A stretch of 64,000 nt of DNA from Capnocytophaga catalasegens (GTDB lineage: Bacteria; Bacteroidota; Bacteroidia; Flavobacteriales; Flavobacteriaceae), in the NCBI RefSeq assembly GCF_026005215.1, contig NZ_BPMA01000012.1:124001-188000 (forward strand), read 5' to 3'. Positions 1-8,589 of this stretch are shown in pieces. How positions within the stretch are numbered: the first letter of the stretch is position 1; each line of letters begins with the position of its first letter. A program made the position numbers and the translations under genes. The notes under the pieces were generated by a model. The model did not search any database, was not told the origin of the DNA, and worked only from the letters and a program-made list of their open reading frames with translations.

Positions 1-606
1 ATTTGAATAATTATTTTGTTTCTTGTTATTATTTTTGCGTTGAAACTTCGTTCGTTGGAAATTCTTGGGTGCAGACAAATCTTCTTCATAGTTTGCCAAG
101 TTTATTTTCCCTCCGCTGAGTTCTTTTAAGTGTTCAAAAATAACTTCATCTTCAACAGATTCTTTATTCCAGTTTAAGAAGCATTTTTTCATATGATTGG
201 CAATGGCAAATTTCAGTGCATTTTTCAAATCACCTTCTTCCCACGAGTTGCATACTTCAATCATTTGCAAAATATTATTCCCGTAGAAGCGATATTTCGG
301 GTGTCGTTGCGGATAGTTCAAACGAGCAGGCTTCACTCTGACAGATTCCCGCGTAGGGTGTTCAAAAGGCGAATCAACATCAAGTTTGAAATCAGACATT
401 ATGAATAATTGATCCCAAAGTTTGTGTTGAAAATCGGGTACATCACGCAAATGTGGGTTCAAATTACCCATTACTGCAATAAGCGCTCTGGCTACGTTGT
501 TACGTTCGGTTCTATCCTGAATAGTCGTTGCTTGCTGAATCAGTTTTTGAATATGTCTTCCATATTCGGGAATTATTAGCGGAGTTCTTTCTGTATTGTA
601 TTCCAT
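1..606 (-). CDS. DUF4290 family protein (3' end beyond left edge)
   Basis: An open frame on the minus strand runs from the ATG at 604-606 off the left edge without a stop, so at least 202 residues are visible. The product starts MEYNTERTPLIIPEYGRH and contains MGNLNPHLRDVPDFQHKLWD, which I recognise as the DUF4290 family of Bacteroidota. The visible C-terminal part is very basic and rich in asparagine and lysine. No signal peptide or membrane segment is seen, so a cytoplasmic location is likely. Function is unknown. The divergent or same-strand relation to the next gene (DUF493, also minus) leaves about 36 bp between them, so the two could be co-transcribed. Confidence 0.8.
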   Translation of the reverse strand, partial: MEYNTERTPLIIPEYGRHIQKLIQQATTIQDRTERNNVARALIAVMGNLNPHLRDVPDFQHKLWDQLFIMSDFKLDVDSPFEHPTRESVRVKPARLNYPQRHPKYRFYGNNILQMIEVCNSWEEGDLKNALKFAIANHMKKCFLNWNKESVEDEVIFEHLKELSGGKINLANYEEDLSAPKNFQRTKFQRKNNNKKQNNYSN

Positions 607-642
607 TTGGTACAAATTGATTAAAATATTACGTTTGGGTAG

Positions 643-936
643 TTATAGAGATACAATTCCTTCTATTTTTGATGCTTTTTTGTAAAAATCAATTACTTGG
701 TCTGCATTTTCAACAAAGAGTTTTATCGAAAAACTTACATATTTTCCACTGGAAGAATCTTTGGTTGAGATTTCAGTTTGAATTCCGTCAAAAACACTGT
801 AAAGTTCAGCAATTTTTTCTTCTTGTGCAGGAAGAATAAATTTGTACAAATATTCAGTAGGGAATATTGTATTTTCTTCTAATTTCGCTTTGAGTCGTTT
901 GTAAAAATCCTCTGGATTTTGAGTTTGTGCAGACAT
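643..936 (-). CDS. DUF493 (YbeD-like) family protein
   Basis: The product is about 97 residues and begins MSAQTQNPEDFYKRLKAKLE. It has the compact alpha/beta pattern of the DUF493/YbeD family, small cytoplasmic proteins with an ACT-like fold and no settled function. The frame can be extended upstream to 1014, but a promoter -7 box at 951-958 lies inside that extension, and the extended N-terminus is a lysine/isoleucine-rich translation of AT-rich DNA. I therefore place the start at the ATG 934-936. It lies upstream of the DUF4290 gene on the same strand. Confidence 0.8.
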   Translation of the reverse strand: MSAQTQNPEDFYKRLKAKLEENTIFPTEYLYKFILPAQEEKIAELYSVFDGIQTEISTKDSSSGKYVSFSIKLFVENADQVIDFYKKASKIEGIVSL

Positions 937-950
937 ATTTTTATTTTGGG

Positions 951-958
951 CAAAGATA
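951..958 (-). promoter_or_regulatory. -7 promoter box for the DUF493 gene
   Basis: The minus strand reads TATCTTTG, a match to the Bacteroidota -7 consensus TAnnTTTG, ending 14 bases before the ATG at 936. It decides the start of the DUF493 gene. Confidence 0.6.
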
Positions 959-1045
959 CGTATTTTTAATAATATCACGACTTTATTTTGACAAATAAAA
1001 ATTCTTTTGTTCATAAAATAATTTCACAAGCAGAATAAAAATTTG

Positions 1046-1053
1046 TACTTTTG
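1046..1053 (+). promoter_or_regulatory. -7 promoter box upstream of the 95-aa membrane protein and mutL
   Basis: TACTTTTG matches TAnnTTTG and is followed by C, 17 bases before the ATG at 1071. It may drive the small membrane protein, mutL and the rhomboid gene together. Confidence 0.55.
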
Positions 1054-1070
1054 CACAAATATTTCTTGCT

Positions 1071-1358
1071 ATGAAAATAAAAGGATTCAAATTAGATAAG
1101 AACAAACGTTTTAACTATACTCCTCGCTATTATAACAGCAAAGACACTGGTAATCCGTATAAGTTTGAGGAACGTATCCGTAAGTATCGCGACACGACCA
1201 ATACAACTATCGGTACTCAATGGCAAGATATTCGTAACGAAAGTCGAAATCGAGACAACGGAGAGATTAACAGAACACTTATTATTGTTTTTCTCATTCT
1301 TTTGCTGATAGCTTTTTATATACTTGATTTTGATTTGAGTATATTTTTCAAAAAATAA
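1071..1358 (+). CDS. Small single-pass membrane protein upstream of mutL
   Basis: This 95-residue protein has a basic, tyrosine- and arginine-rich N-terminal two thirds (FNYTPRYYNSKDTG) and one hydrophobic helix near the C-terminus (about residues 70-88), so it should be anchored with a long cytoplasmic head. Flavobacterial homologues beside mutL are sometimes labelled riboflavin synthase subunit beta. Nothing in the sequence supports that enzyme, and I regard the label as a propagated error. It sits 32 bp upstream of mutL on the same strand behind a good promoter. Function is unknown. Confidence 0.75.
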   Translation: MKIKGFKLDKNKRFNYTPRYYNSKDTGNPYKFEERIRKYRDTTNTTIGTQWQDIRNESRNRDNGEINRTLIIVFLILLLIAFYILDFDLSIFFKK

Positions 1359-1390
1359 TTTTTAATTTTTTCTACAACGAAATTACATAA

Positions 1391-3238
1391 ATGTCAGATA
1401 TTATACAACTTCTACCTGATCACGTAGCTAATCAGATTGCTGCTGGTGAGGTTGTTTCTCGCCCTGCATCAGCAGTAAAAGAGTTGCTTGAAAACGCCAT
1501 AGATGCGCAGGCTACCGAGATAAAGTTAATCGTCCGAGATGCTGGGAAAACATTAGTACAAGTCATTGATAACGGAATAGGAATGTCTCCAACCGATGCA
1601 CGCTTGGCTTTTGAAAGACACGCAACGTCAAAAATTCGCTCAGCGCAAGACCTTTTTTCTCTCAGAACAAAAGGCTTCCGAGGTGAAGCGCTTGCCTCAA
1701 TCGCTGCAATTGCACAGGTTGAACTCATTACAAAACAGACCGATACACAAACAGGCACACATATAAAAATAGAAGGCAACAAAGTTATTTCGCAAGAGCC
1801 TTGCGTAACGAATACGGGTACATCTATCTTGATGAAAAATCTGTTTTTTAACATTCCTGCTCGACGTAATTTTTTAAAATCAGACAATGTAGAACTTCGA
1901 CATATAATAGATGAATTTCAAAGAGTAGCATTGGCTCATACCGATGTCCATTTTTATTTTTTCAGCAATGATACTGAGGTGTTTAACTTGCCTGCAACCA
2001 ATCTAAGACAACGTATTGTCCATATTTTTGGAAACAAATATAATGAAAAATTAGTTCCTGTTAGCGAACAAACTGAAATGGTTTCTGTAGAAGGCTTTGT
2101 ATGCAAACCTTCTTCCAAAAAGAATAAAACAGCTCAATTTTTCATTGTAAATCAGCGATTTATAAAGAGTAGATATTTGCATCATGCTGTAAATAGTGCC
2201 TTTGAAGGACTTTTAAAAGATGGCGAACAACCCGAATATTTTCTGTTTCTCACCCTTGATCCAAAAACGATTGATATTAACATTCATCCAACAAAAACAG
2301 AAATAAAATTTGAAGACGAACATACTATTTACGCTGTTTTGCGCTCGGTAATAAAACATAGCTTAGGACTGTTCAATGTAGCTCCTTCTATTGATTTTTC
2401 GCTTAGTCAAGACTTGCAAACACCTTATCATTACAAAGATAAAGAGGCGCAAACACCTACATTTCAGGTTGATTCATCTTTCAATCCGTTCAAAATGGAG
2501 CAATCTTCTTCGGGAAAAATTGCTTCAATAAAAACTTTTTCAAAAGAAAAAAAAACAAGCCCTTGGGAGAGTTTATACACCGATATTCCTTCGCGAGTGA
2601 ATAGTTTTGAACAAATATCGGAGATAGAGTTTCCGTCCAAATTACCTACACTCTTTGATGAAGATACGGCTTTGCAAACCTCATCAACTATTTTGCTCTT
2701 CCAAAGGAAATACTTGGTTACGCATCTGAAAGAAAAAATCCTATTCATACATATAAATAGAGCGCACGAACGAATTTTGTACGAGCAATTTCTGAAAACG
2801 ATTTCTTCGGGCAAAAGTTCAAGCCAACAACTGCTTTTCCCGATAGAATTACATTTTTCGCCCGTTGAGATGCATACAATAACCAAGCTCCAAGACGTAT
2901 TGGAACGAGCTGGTTTTGTTTTTGAAATAAAATTGGATACACTATCTCTGACAGGAACACCTATTCATATAAAAGAAAGTCAAGCACGTGAAGTATTACA
3001 ACTTCTTATTGACAACGAACTTGATGAGCTGCCGCACAATGACATATTACAACACGAACTATTAGCAAAACACTTGGCAAAAAGTTTAGCTATTCGCACC
3101 GGGCAATCGCTTCCCCAAGAAGCCCAAGAACAACTCATTCAAGACCTTTTTTCGTGCAAAGAACCTTATTTTTCGCCTTTTCAGAAAAAAATATATACAG
3201 AAATTTCGATAACAGATATAGATAATAAATTGAATTGA
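1391..3238 (+). CDS. mutL: DNA mismatch repair protein MutL
   Basis: The 615-residue protein carries the GHKL ATPase motifs of MutL: ELLENAIDAQA (about 32-42), DNGIGM (about 61-66) and the TKGFRGEALASIAA loop (about 93-106). A transducer domain follows, then a variable linker (about 335-440) and a dimerisation domain. It couples MutS recognition to strand repair. In the C-terminal domain the nuclease-type motif DQHA(x)2E(x)4E is degenerate: residues 454-456 are H-I-N where D-Q-H is expected, although E460 and E465 remain. The terminal CPHGRP-type motif is also absent. Length is normal. The next gene begins directly after the stop. Confidence 0.95.
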   Translation: MSDIIQLLPDHVANQIAAGEVVSRPASAVKELLENAIDAQATEIKLIVRDAGKTLVQVIDNGIGMSPTDARLAFERHATSKIRSAQDLFSLRTKGFRGEALASIAAIAQVELITKQTDTQTGTHIKIEGNKVISQEPCVTNTGTSILMKNLFFNIPARRNFLKSDNVELRHIIDEFQRVALAHTDVHFYFFSNDTEVFNLPATNLRQRIVHIFGNKYNEKLVPVSEQTEMVSVEGFVCKPSSKKNKTAQFFIVNQRFIKSRYLHHAVNSAFEGLLKDGEQPEYFLFLTLDPKTIDINIHPTKTEIKFEDEHTIYAVLRSVIKHSLGLFNVAPSIDFSLSQDLQTPYHYKDKEAQTPTFQVDSSFNPFKMEQSSSGKIASIKTFSKEKKTSPWESLYTDIPSRVNSFEQISEIEFPSKLPTLFDEDTALQTSSTILLFQRKYLVTHLKEKILFIHINRAHERILYEQFLKTISSGKSSSQQLLFPIELHFSPVEMHTITKLQDVLERAGFVFEIKLDTLSLTGTPIHIKESQAREVLQLLIDNELDELPHNDILQHELLAKHLAKSLAIRTGQSLPQEAQEQLIQDLFSCKEPYFSPFQKKIYTEISITDIDNKLN

Positions 3239-3240
3239 TT

Positions 3241-3972
3241 ATGCAAATTACACCAGCTATTAAGCATCTTATTATTGCAAACGTTGTTTTCTTCATTATT
3301 GCAGTGTTTGTACCCAATTTTCAAGGATTGACAGCCATTTGGTTTTTTGAAAACCCTAACTTTCATTGGTGGCAATTCATCTCACATATGTTTATGCACG
3401 GAGGCACTACGCACCTGATATTCAATATGTTTGCCTTGTGGTCATTCGGTTCCCCATTAGAACAAATATGGGGAAGCAACCGATTTTTATTTTTCTATTT
3501 TGCCTGTGGATTGGGAGCTGCGCTAATTCATTCTGGGGTAAATTATTACTACTTTCAAGAAGGATTTTCGCTTTTACTCAAAGAAGGATACAGCTCACAA
3601 GAAATCTTTGAAATACTTGAAAAAGGCAAATACTATACCGCTTGGGAAACAATGCTTCCTGCTGAAACTTTTCAAAATATGATGAGCGCTTACAATACAC
3701 CTGCCGTAGGAGCTTCTGGGGCTGTATATGGTATTTTAGTCGCCTTCGGTATGCTATTCCCTAATGCCGAATTGATGCTTATTTTCTTTCCCGTTCCCAT
3801 CAAAGCCAAATATTTTATTCCTATTTTGGTCGGATTAGATTTGTTCTCTGGTATTACTGGTTTTTCTATTTTTGGAGGAAATATCGCTCATTTTGCTCAC
3901 GTGGGCGGGGCACTTATTGGTTTTATTCTGATGTGGATTTGGAGGAAAAAAAATCGTTTTTTTGTTAGTTAA
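3241..3972 (+). CDS. Rhomboid family intramembrane serine protease
   Basis: The 244-residue multi-pass protein has the rhomboid signatures: HMFMHGGTTHLIFNMFALW in the second membrane region, the catalytic serine in GASGAVYG (Ser159) and the catalytic histidine in HFAHVGGALIGF (His220). A loop of about 50 residues containing charged, tyrosine-rich sequence sits between helices. It would cleave membrane-spanning substrates in the inner membrane. I chose the ATG at 3241. An upstream TTG overlaps the mutL stop and is less likely. It is 2 bp downstream of mutL and probably co-transcribed. Confidence 0.92.
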   Translation: MQITPAIKHLIIANVVFFIIAVFVPNFQGLTAIWFFENPNFHWWQFISHMFMHGGTTHLIFNMFALWSFGSPLEQIWGSNRFLFFYFACGLGAALIHSGVNYYYFQEGFSLLLKEGYSSQEIFEILEKGKYYTAWETMLPAETFQNMMSAYNTPAVGASGAVYGILVAFGMLFPNAELMLIFFPVPIKAKYFIPILVGLDLFSGITGFSIFGGNIAHFAHVGGALIGFILMWIWRKKNRFFVS

Positions 3973-4104
3973 GTTTTCTCTAATATGGATTTTTTTAACT
4001 TTTAAACAATTAAGAATAAACATATTACATATTTTTCTTGATATTTTTTTATTCAAAATTATTTCGTCTGATAGCGAGTAAAATACGCTTTTTACATACA
4101 GAAA

Positions 4105-5319
4105 ATGAAAATACTACATACAGCCGATTGGCATATTGGCAAACGATTACACAAATACGAACTCTCGGAAGAATTTGATTTGTTTGTTCAATGGCTTGAA
4201 AAACTAATTATTGAGCGAGGCATTGAGGTAGTTCTTATTGCAGGAGATATTTTTGATTCGAGCAATCCGTCTGCACAAGCTCGCAAGCAATTTTATCAAA
4301 CTTTGGTCTTATTATACAAATTGAATTGTCGGGTAATTATAACTAGCGGAAATCATGACTCTTCGGTTGTTTTAAATGCTCCTAAAGATTTATTCAATGA
4401 ACTAAATATCAGTGTTGTAGGCAATCTCCCTGATGATATTATCCAGTGTATTTTCCCAATAGAAAATACTCAGGGAGCAATTGAAGTTGTGGTGGCTGCA
4501 ATTCCTTTTTTGAAAGATAGCGAACTTTTAAAATTTTCAGAAAATACTTCACACGAAAGCCGATTGCAAACAATTCAAGAAGGTATTGAGCGTGTTTTTA
4601 TAAACGCTTGGGCATATTGTAAAACTCAATATCCGAATATACCTTCTATCGCAATGGGACACTTATACACATCAGGAGAGATTACAACTTCGGAAAGTGA
4701 GCGTGACATACAAATCGGTAATCAAGCGCGCTTTGAGATTGATGCTCTTGAAGGAAAATTTGACTATATCGCACTGGGGCACATACACAAACCACAACGA
4801 ATAAAATCAAAAACACCAATATTGTATAGCGGCTCACCTATTGCGCTTTCGTTTAGCGAGCGTAACGATTTGAAACGCATAATTCTACTTGATACGCAAA
4901 AGGGATTTGAGCCCGAAAGCATCACAATTCCGTCATTTCGAAAATTGATTACCTTGCGTGGCAATTTGCACGAAATCAAAATGAAATTGGCTAATTTGCA
5001 CGAAGCATTACCCCTTGTAAGTTTGCTCGAAATTCAGTTAGTTGAACCAATATATTCTGCTCAAATAGAAGATGATTTTACACAATTGGTAACAAATTTT
5101 CACCAAAATGAATACGAAATAGTCAAAACAAAAATGATTTTTGAAGACCGACTTACGGGTTCTTCGGATTTGTTTGAATTGCATCAGCAACTCTCGGATA
5201 TAAAACCTCAGGAAGTATTTGCCAAATTGTTAGAAAATCAACCTTACGACAAGGCTACTCGGCAAGAACTCTTTGAAGCTTTTTCAATTCTTTTGGAACA
5301 AGCCAATGAATTGCAATAA
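4105..5319 (+). CDS. sbcD: Exonuclease SbcCD subunit D
   Basis: The 404-residue protein opens with the calcineurin-like nuclease motifs of SbcD: HTADWHIGKRLH, LIAGDIFDSSNPS, ITSGNHDS, and later GHLYTSG and ALGHIHKPQ, which supply the two-metal active site. SbcD forms a complex with the SMC-like ATPase SbcC and processes hairpins and blocked DNA ends. Length is standard. The usual sbcC partner does not follow: the downstream gene is an LTA-synthase-family protein with its own promoter. The 130-bp AT-rich gap upstream shows no clear -7 box. Confidence 0.92.
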   Translation: MKILHTADWHIGKRLHKYELSEEFDLFVQWLEKLIIERGIEVVLIAGDIFDSSNPSAQARKQFYQTLVLLYKLNCRVIITSGNHDSSVVLNAPKDLFNELNISVVGNLPDDIIQCIFPIENTQGAIEVVVAAIPFLKDSELLKFSENTSHESRLQTIQEGIERVFINAWAYCKTQYPNIPSIAMGHLYTSGEITTSESERDIQIGNQARFEIDALEGKFDYIALGHIHKPQRIKSKTPILYSGSPIALSFSERNDLKRIILLDTQKGFEPESITIPSFRKLITLRGNLHEIKMKLANLHEALPLVSLLEIQLVEPIYSAQIEDDFTQLVTNFHQNEYEIVKTKMIFEDRLTGSSDLFELHQQLSDIKPQEVFAKLLENQPYDKATRQELFEAFSILLEQANELQ

Positions 5320-5374
5320 TCTTTTTGAATTTATATTTTTTTATTTATTTTCTTATAAATATTCTAAAAAATAG

Positions 5375-5382
5375 TAATTTTG
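5375..5382 (+). promoter_or_regulatory. -7 promoter box for the first LTA-synthase-family gene
   Basis: TAATTTTG matches TAnnTTTG and is followed by CAC, 20 bases before the ATG at 5403. Because the alternative start at 5325 lies upstream of this box, the box argues for 5403. Confidence 0.55.
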
Positions 5383-5402
5383 CACACTATAAAATCAGTA
5401 TT

Positions 5403-7430
5403 ATGAATCTTTCTCTTTTTGGAAAAACCGTAGTAAGTGGGATAAAATATTTTGCCTATTTTTTTGTTTTATTTTTTGCATATCGCTTGATTTTCTTAGG
5501 TGTTTATGGTAGCGAACTATTATTCAAAAGCCACAAAATGGACATTGTCCGAGCTTTTCTTATGGGAATGCGATTTGATATTTCAGCTATTTGCTACGGA
5601 TTTCTTCCTGTGGCGCTATTTTGGTTGGTAGCCCTTTTTATCTCAAAATCTTTTTCTGAAAAATTTGAAAAGATATACCTGACCTTCTGCAAATATTATT
5701 TATTACTTGTGTTATTTGCATTTGTTTCATTACAAATTATTGACTTTTTCTTTTATCAATTCTTCCAATCGCATATCAATGTTTTATTTTTTGGAATTTT
5801 TAATGATGATACTTCAGCAGTACTTCGGTCGGTTTGGACAGATTATCCGATTGTCAAAATCATACTAACTTTTGCTGTAATTATAATAGGTTTTCTTCAA
5901 ATTCATCGTATTATAAAAAGAAATTTTGGACAAAAAAATCTCTCGAAAACCTTATGTTTGGCTTTCCTTTTGATTTTTCCATTATTTTTTATTGGTATGC
6001 GAGGAAGTTTAGGAGTTTTTCCTCTCAGAAGAGACCATACCAATGTAAGTCCCAATAGTTTTATCAATTCACTTTGTTATAATCCTATTTATGCTCTGGA
6101 GTTTGCCAGAACTGAACTAAAAGAAAATTATATCAATCCAGATATTTCAAACGAATTGCAAGCAAATGGTTTTAAATCATTTAACCAAGTAGAAGAGTTG
6201 TACAGAGAGCAAGTTATTGATTCTTTCGATTCGGATATGTTTTCTAAAACTCCTTCCAACGATTTTCTGAAAAAAAATCCGCCCAATGTGGTTTTCTTTC
6301 TGATGGAAAGTATGAGCAATCATTATTTTGAACTTCACAACGAAGAACTCAACTTATTAGGCGATTTAAAAGACCTATTGCCCGATTTGTACTATTTTAG
6401 AAATGGGTTATCTTCGTTCAATGGTACGATTTCGACCTTAGAAAATTTGTTAGTCAATACTCCCAAAGGAATTATCTCGCAATCACCTTATTTTAGTACA
6501 CCATTTTCTTCTTCGGTAGCAAAACCTTTCAAAGAACAAGGCTATCAAACATTATTTATCACAGGAGCCAATGTTTCGTGGCGTAATGTAGATAATTTTA
6601 TCAAACAACAATATTTCGATTTTATAGAAGGAAGTTCGCATATTGAGCAACAATTCCCCACAGCCGAATCGTTTGCTTGGGGCGTACATGACGGATACCT
6701 TTTTGAATATATCGCTCAAAAACTTGCTGAGCCTTCCTCAAAGCCTCAATTTATTTTTTCGCTTACCGTTAGCAATCATACACCTTATGAAATTCCGTCT
6801 CATTACAAGCCCTATCCTATCAAAATAGATGCTGTCGAAAAAGAAATTCGCGTTGATAAAAAAATGGCTATTGATAACTTTTATTCGCATCAGTACGCAG
6901 CATCTGAGTTAGCCAAATTTATACAGAAAATCAAAAATTCTCCATTGGGAAAAAATACGATTGTTGTAGCCACTGGCGACCATAATATTCGGCAAGTTTT
7001 TGAATATGATAACGAGAATATGTTTCTAAAACGTAGTGTTCCTATCCTTTTTTATATTCCTGAGGCTTATAAACCTGCCTTTTTCAACCCTAACATAATG
7101 GTTTCGCACAAAGATATTTTCCCAACTTTGTTTCATCTGAGTTTGTCAAATCAAAAGTATGTATATTCAGGAGATAATATGTTCAAAAAATCATCTAATT
7201 ATCGTTTTGGTATCAATAATTATGATTTTATTGCCGATTCTATCGGGGTGGTTAGCACGGAGAATAACAACTCAATGTATTATACGTGGAAAGATAGCCT
7301 GAAACGAAAACTTCAATTTGATGATATTTCCGCTTCGCACGCCCAATTTATGCTGATGAAAATGAAAACTTTTGGAACTTTACAAACGATTCATATCTAT
7401 AAAGACATTGAAAACAAAAATAGAAACTAA
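5403..7430 (+). CDS. LTA synthase family protein (sulfatase-fold membrane phosphotransferase)
   Basis: The product is 675 residues, with five predicted N-terminal membrane helices (about 1-220) and an extracytoplasmic alkaline-phosphatase/sulfatase-fold domain. Visible metal-site motifs are VVFFLMESMSNHYFE near the domain start, SSFNGTISTLENLL containing the likely catalytic Thr, and VVATGDHNIRQ near the end. The family includes LtaS and phosphoglycerol or phosphoethanolamine transferases. A diderm bacterium has no lipoteichoic acid, so the donor and acceptor here are unknown and a glycan or lipid decoration in the periplasm is a guess. It ends 3 bp from the convergent ruvB stop. A paralogue lies at 48231-50159. 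Confidence 0.88.
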   Translation: MNLSLFGKTVVSGIKYFAYFFVLFFAYRLIFLGVYGSELLFKSHKMDIVRAFLMGMRFDISAICYGFLPVALFWLVALFISKSFSEKFEKIYLTFCKYYLLLVLFAFVSLQIIDFFFYQFFQSHINVLFFGIFNDDTSAVLRSVWTDYPIVKIILTFAVIIIGFLQIHRIIKRNFGQKNLSKTLCLAFLLIFPLFFIGMRGSLGVFPLRRDHTNVSPNSFINSLCYNPIYALEFARTELKENYINPDISNELQANGFKSFNQVEELYREQVIDSFDSDMFSKTPSNDFLKKNPPNVVFFLMESMSNHYFELHNEELNLLGDLKDLLPDLYYFRNGLSSFNGTISTLENLLVNTPKGIISQSPYFSTPFSSSVAKPFKEQGYQTLFITGANVSWRNVDNFIKQQYFDFIEGSSHIEQQFPTAESFAWGVHDGYLFEYIAQKLAEPSSKPQFIFSLTVSNHTPYEIPSHYKPYPIKIDAVEKEIRVDKKMAIDNFYSHQYAASELAKFIQKIKNSPLGKNTIVVATGDHNIRQVFEYDNENMFLKRSVPILFYIPEAYKPAFFNPNIMVSHKDIFPTLFHLSLSNQKYVYSGDNMFKKSSNYRFGINNYDFIADSIGVVSTENNNSMYYTWKDSLKRKLQFDDISASHAQFMLMKMKTFGTLQTIHIYKDIENKNRN

Positions 7431-7433
7431 TTC

Positions 7434-8462
7434 TTAGAACAAACTCCCCTGCCCTGACGGATTAAGTCGGGTTTTGCCCAAATGCTTGTATGCCAAGTCA
7501 GTAACTTCGCGCCCACGAGGAGTACGTACAATAAATCCTTGTTGAATAAGAAAAGGTTCATATACCTCTTCAATCGTTTCGGCACTTTCTGAAACAGCAG
7601 TAGCTAGCGTTGATATTCCCACAGGCCCACCTTTGAATTTATCAATAATAGTAGTCAAAATTTTATTATCCATTTCATCTAACCCGTGCGTATCAACATT
7701 GAGTGCTTTGAGTCCAAATTGTGTAATTTCAATATCAATTTTTCCATTGCCTTTTATCTGAGCAAAATCGCGTACTCTACGCAAAAGTGCATTGGCTATA
7801 CGCGGTGTGCCACGACTTCGACCAGCTAGTTCTATAGCAGCTTCCATTGAAATAGGTACTTGAAGTATCGAAGCACTTCGTTGAACAATATCAGCCAAAA
7901 GTTCCGTAGAATAATATTGCAAGCGAGACTGAATACCAAATCGGGCACGCATAGGCGCTGTAAGCAATCCTGAACGCGTAGTTGCTCCAACCAAAGTAAA
8001 TGGATTTAAACTAATTTGAACACTTCGCGCATTGGGACCAGATTCTATCATAATATCAATTTTGTAATCTTCCATTGCCGAATACAGATATTCTTCCACA
8101 ATGGGACTTAATCGATGTATTTCATCAATAAAAAGGACATCGCGCTCTTCCAAATTGGTCAAAAGTCCCGCCAAATCACCTGGTTTATCAAGCACAGGTC
8201 CCGAGGTTACTTTTATCCCTACTCCCAGCTCATTTGCCAAAATATGCGCCAAAGTAGTTTTCCCAAGCCCAGGAGGTCCGTGAAAAAGTGTATGATCAAG
8301 GGCTTCTCCTCGCAAATTGGCAGCTTTAACAAAAACTTTAAGATTTTCCAATACAACTTCTTGCCCTGTAAAATCATCAAATGAAAGCGGACGTAAAGCT
8401 TTTTCAATATCTAACTCTTGAGCTGAAAATCGGTCTTTATTCGGATTGAGATGTTCGTTCAT
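7434..8462 (-). CDS. ruvB: Holliday junction branch migration helicase RuvB
   Basis: The 342-residue AAA+ protein has the Walker A motif [13 protein letters not shown] (about 63-75), Walker [10 protein letters not shown], sensor 1 GATTRSG and the arginine-finger region RARFG. The C-terminal winged-helix domain includes [17 protein letters not shown]. RuvB drives branch migration with RuvA and RuvC during recombination, and neither partner is in this window. It converges on the preceding gene with only 3 bp between stop codons, so transcripts from the two sides must overlap. A -7 box lies at 8479-8486. Confidence 0.97.
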   Translation of the reverse strand: MNEHLNPNKDRFSAQELDIEKALRPLSFDDFTGQEVVLENLKVFVKAANLRGEALDHTLFHGPPGLGKTTLAHILANELGVGIKVTSGPVLDKPGDLAGLLTNLEERDVLFIDEIHRLSPIVEEYLYSAMEDYKIDIMIESGPNARSVQISLNPFTLVGATTRSGLLTAPMRARFGIQSRLQYYSTELLADIVQRSASILQVPISMEAAIELAGRSRGTPRIANALLRRVRDFAQIKGNGKIDIEITQFGLKALNVDTHGLDEMDNKILTTIIDKFKGGPVGISTLATAVSESAETIEEVYEPFLIQQGFIVRTPRGREVTDLAYKHLGKTRLNPSGQGSLF

Positions 8463-8478
8463 ATAGTATAAATTCGTG

Positions 8479-8486
8479 CAAATATA
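8479..8486 (-). promoter_or_regulatory. -7 promoter box for ruvB
   Basis: The minus strand reads TATATTTG followed by CAC, 16 bases before the ruvB ATG at 8462. It is divergent from the purM promoter about 75 bp away. Confidence 0.6.
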
Positions 8487-8561
8487 CTAATTTTAAAAGA
8501 AAAAAAGAGAATTAACCAAAAAACCTTTGAAAAATTAGTTTTCTTTTTTTAGAAAAAATAC

Positions 8562-8569
8562 TATCTTTG
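8562..8569 (+). promoter_or_regulatory. -7 promoter box for purM
   Basis: TATCTTTG matches TAnnTTTG and is followed by C, 20 bases before the ATG at 8590. Confidence 0.6.
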
Positions 8570-8589
8570 CGCAAAATACAGATTATCAA

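Noticed and set aside
1071-1358. Riboflavin synthase beta subunit
   Set aside because: The product is a 95-residue basic protein with one membrane helix and no lumazine synthase motif. The name appears to be a propagated error in relatives.
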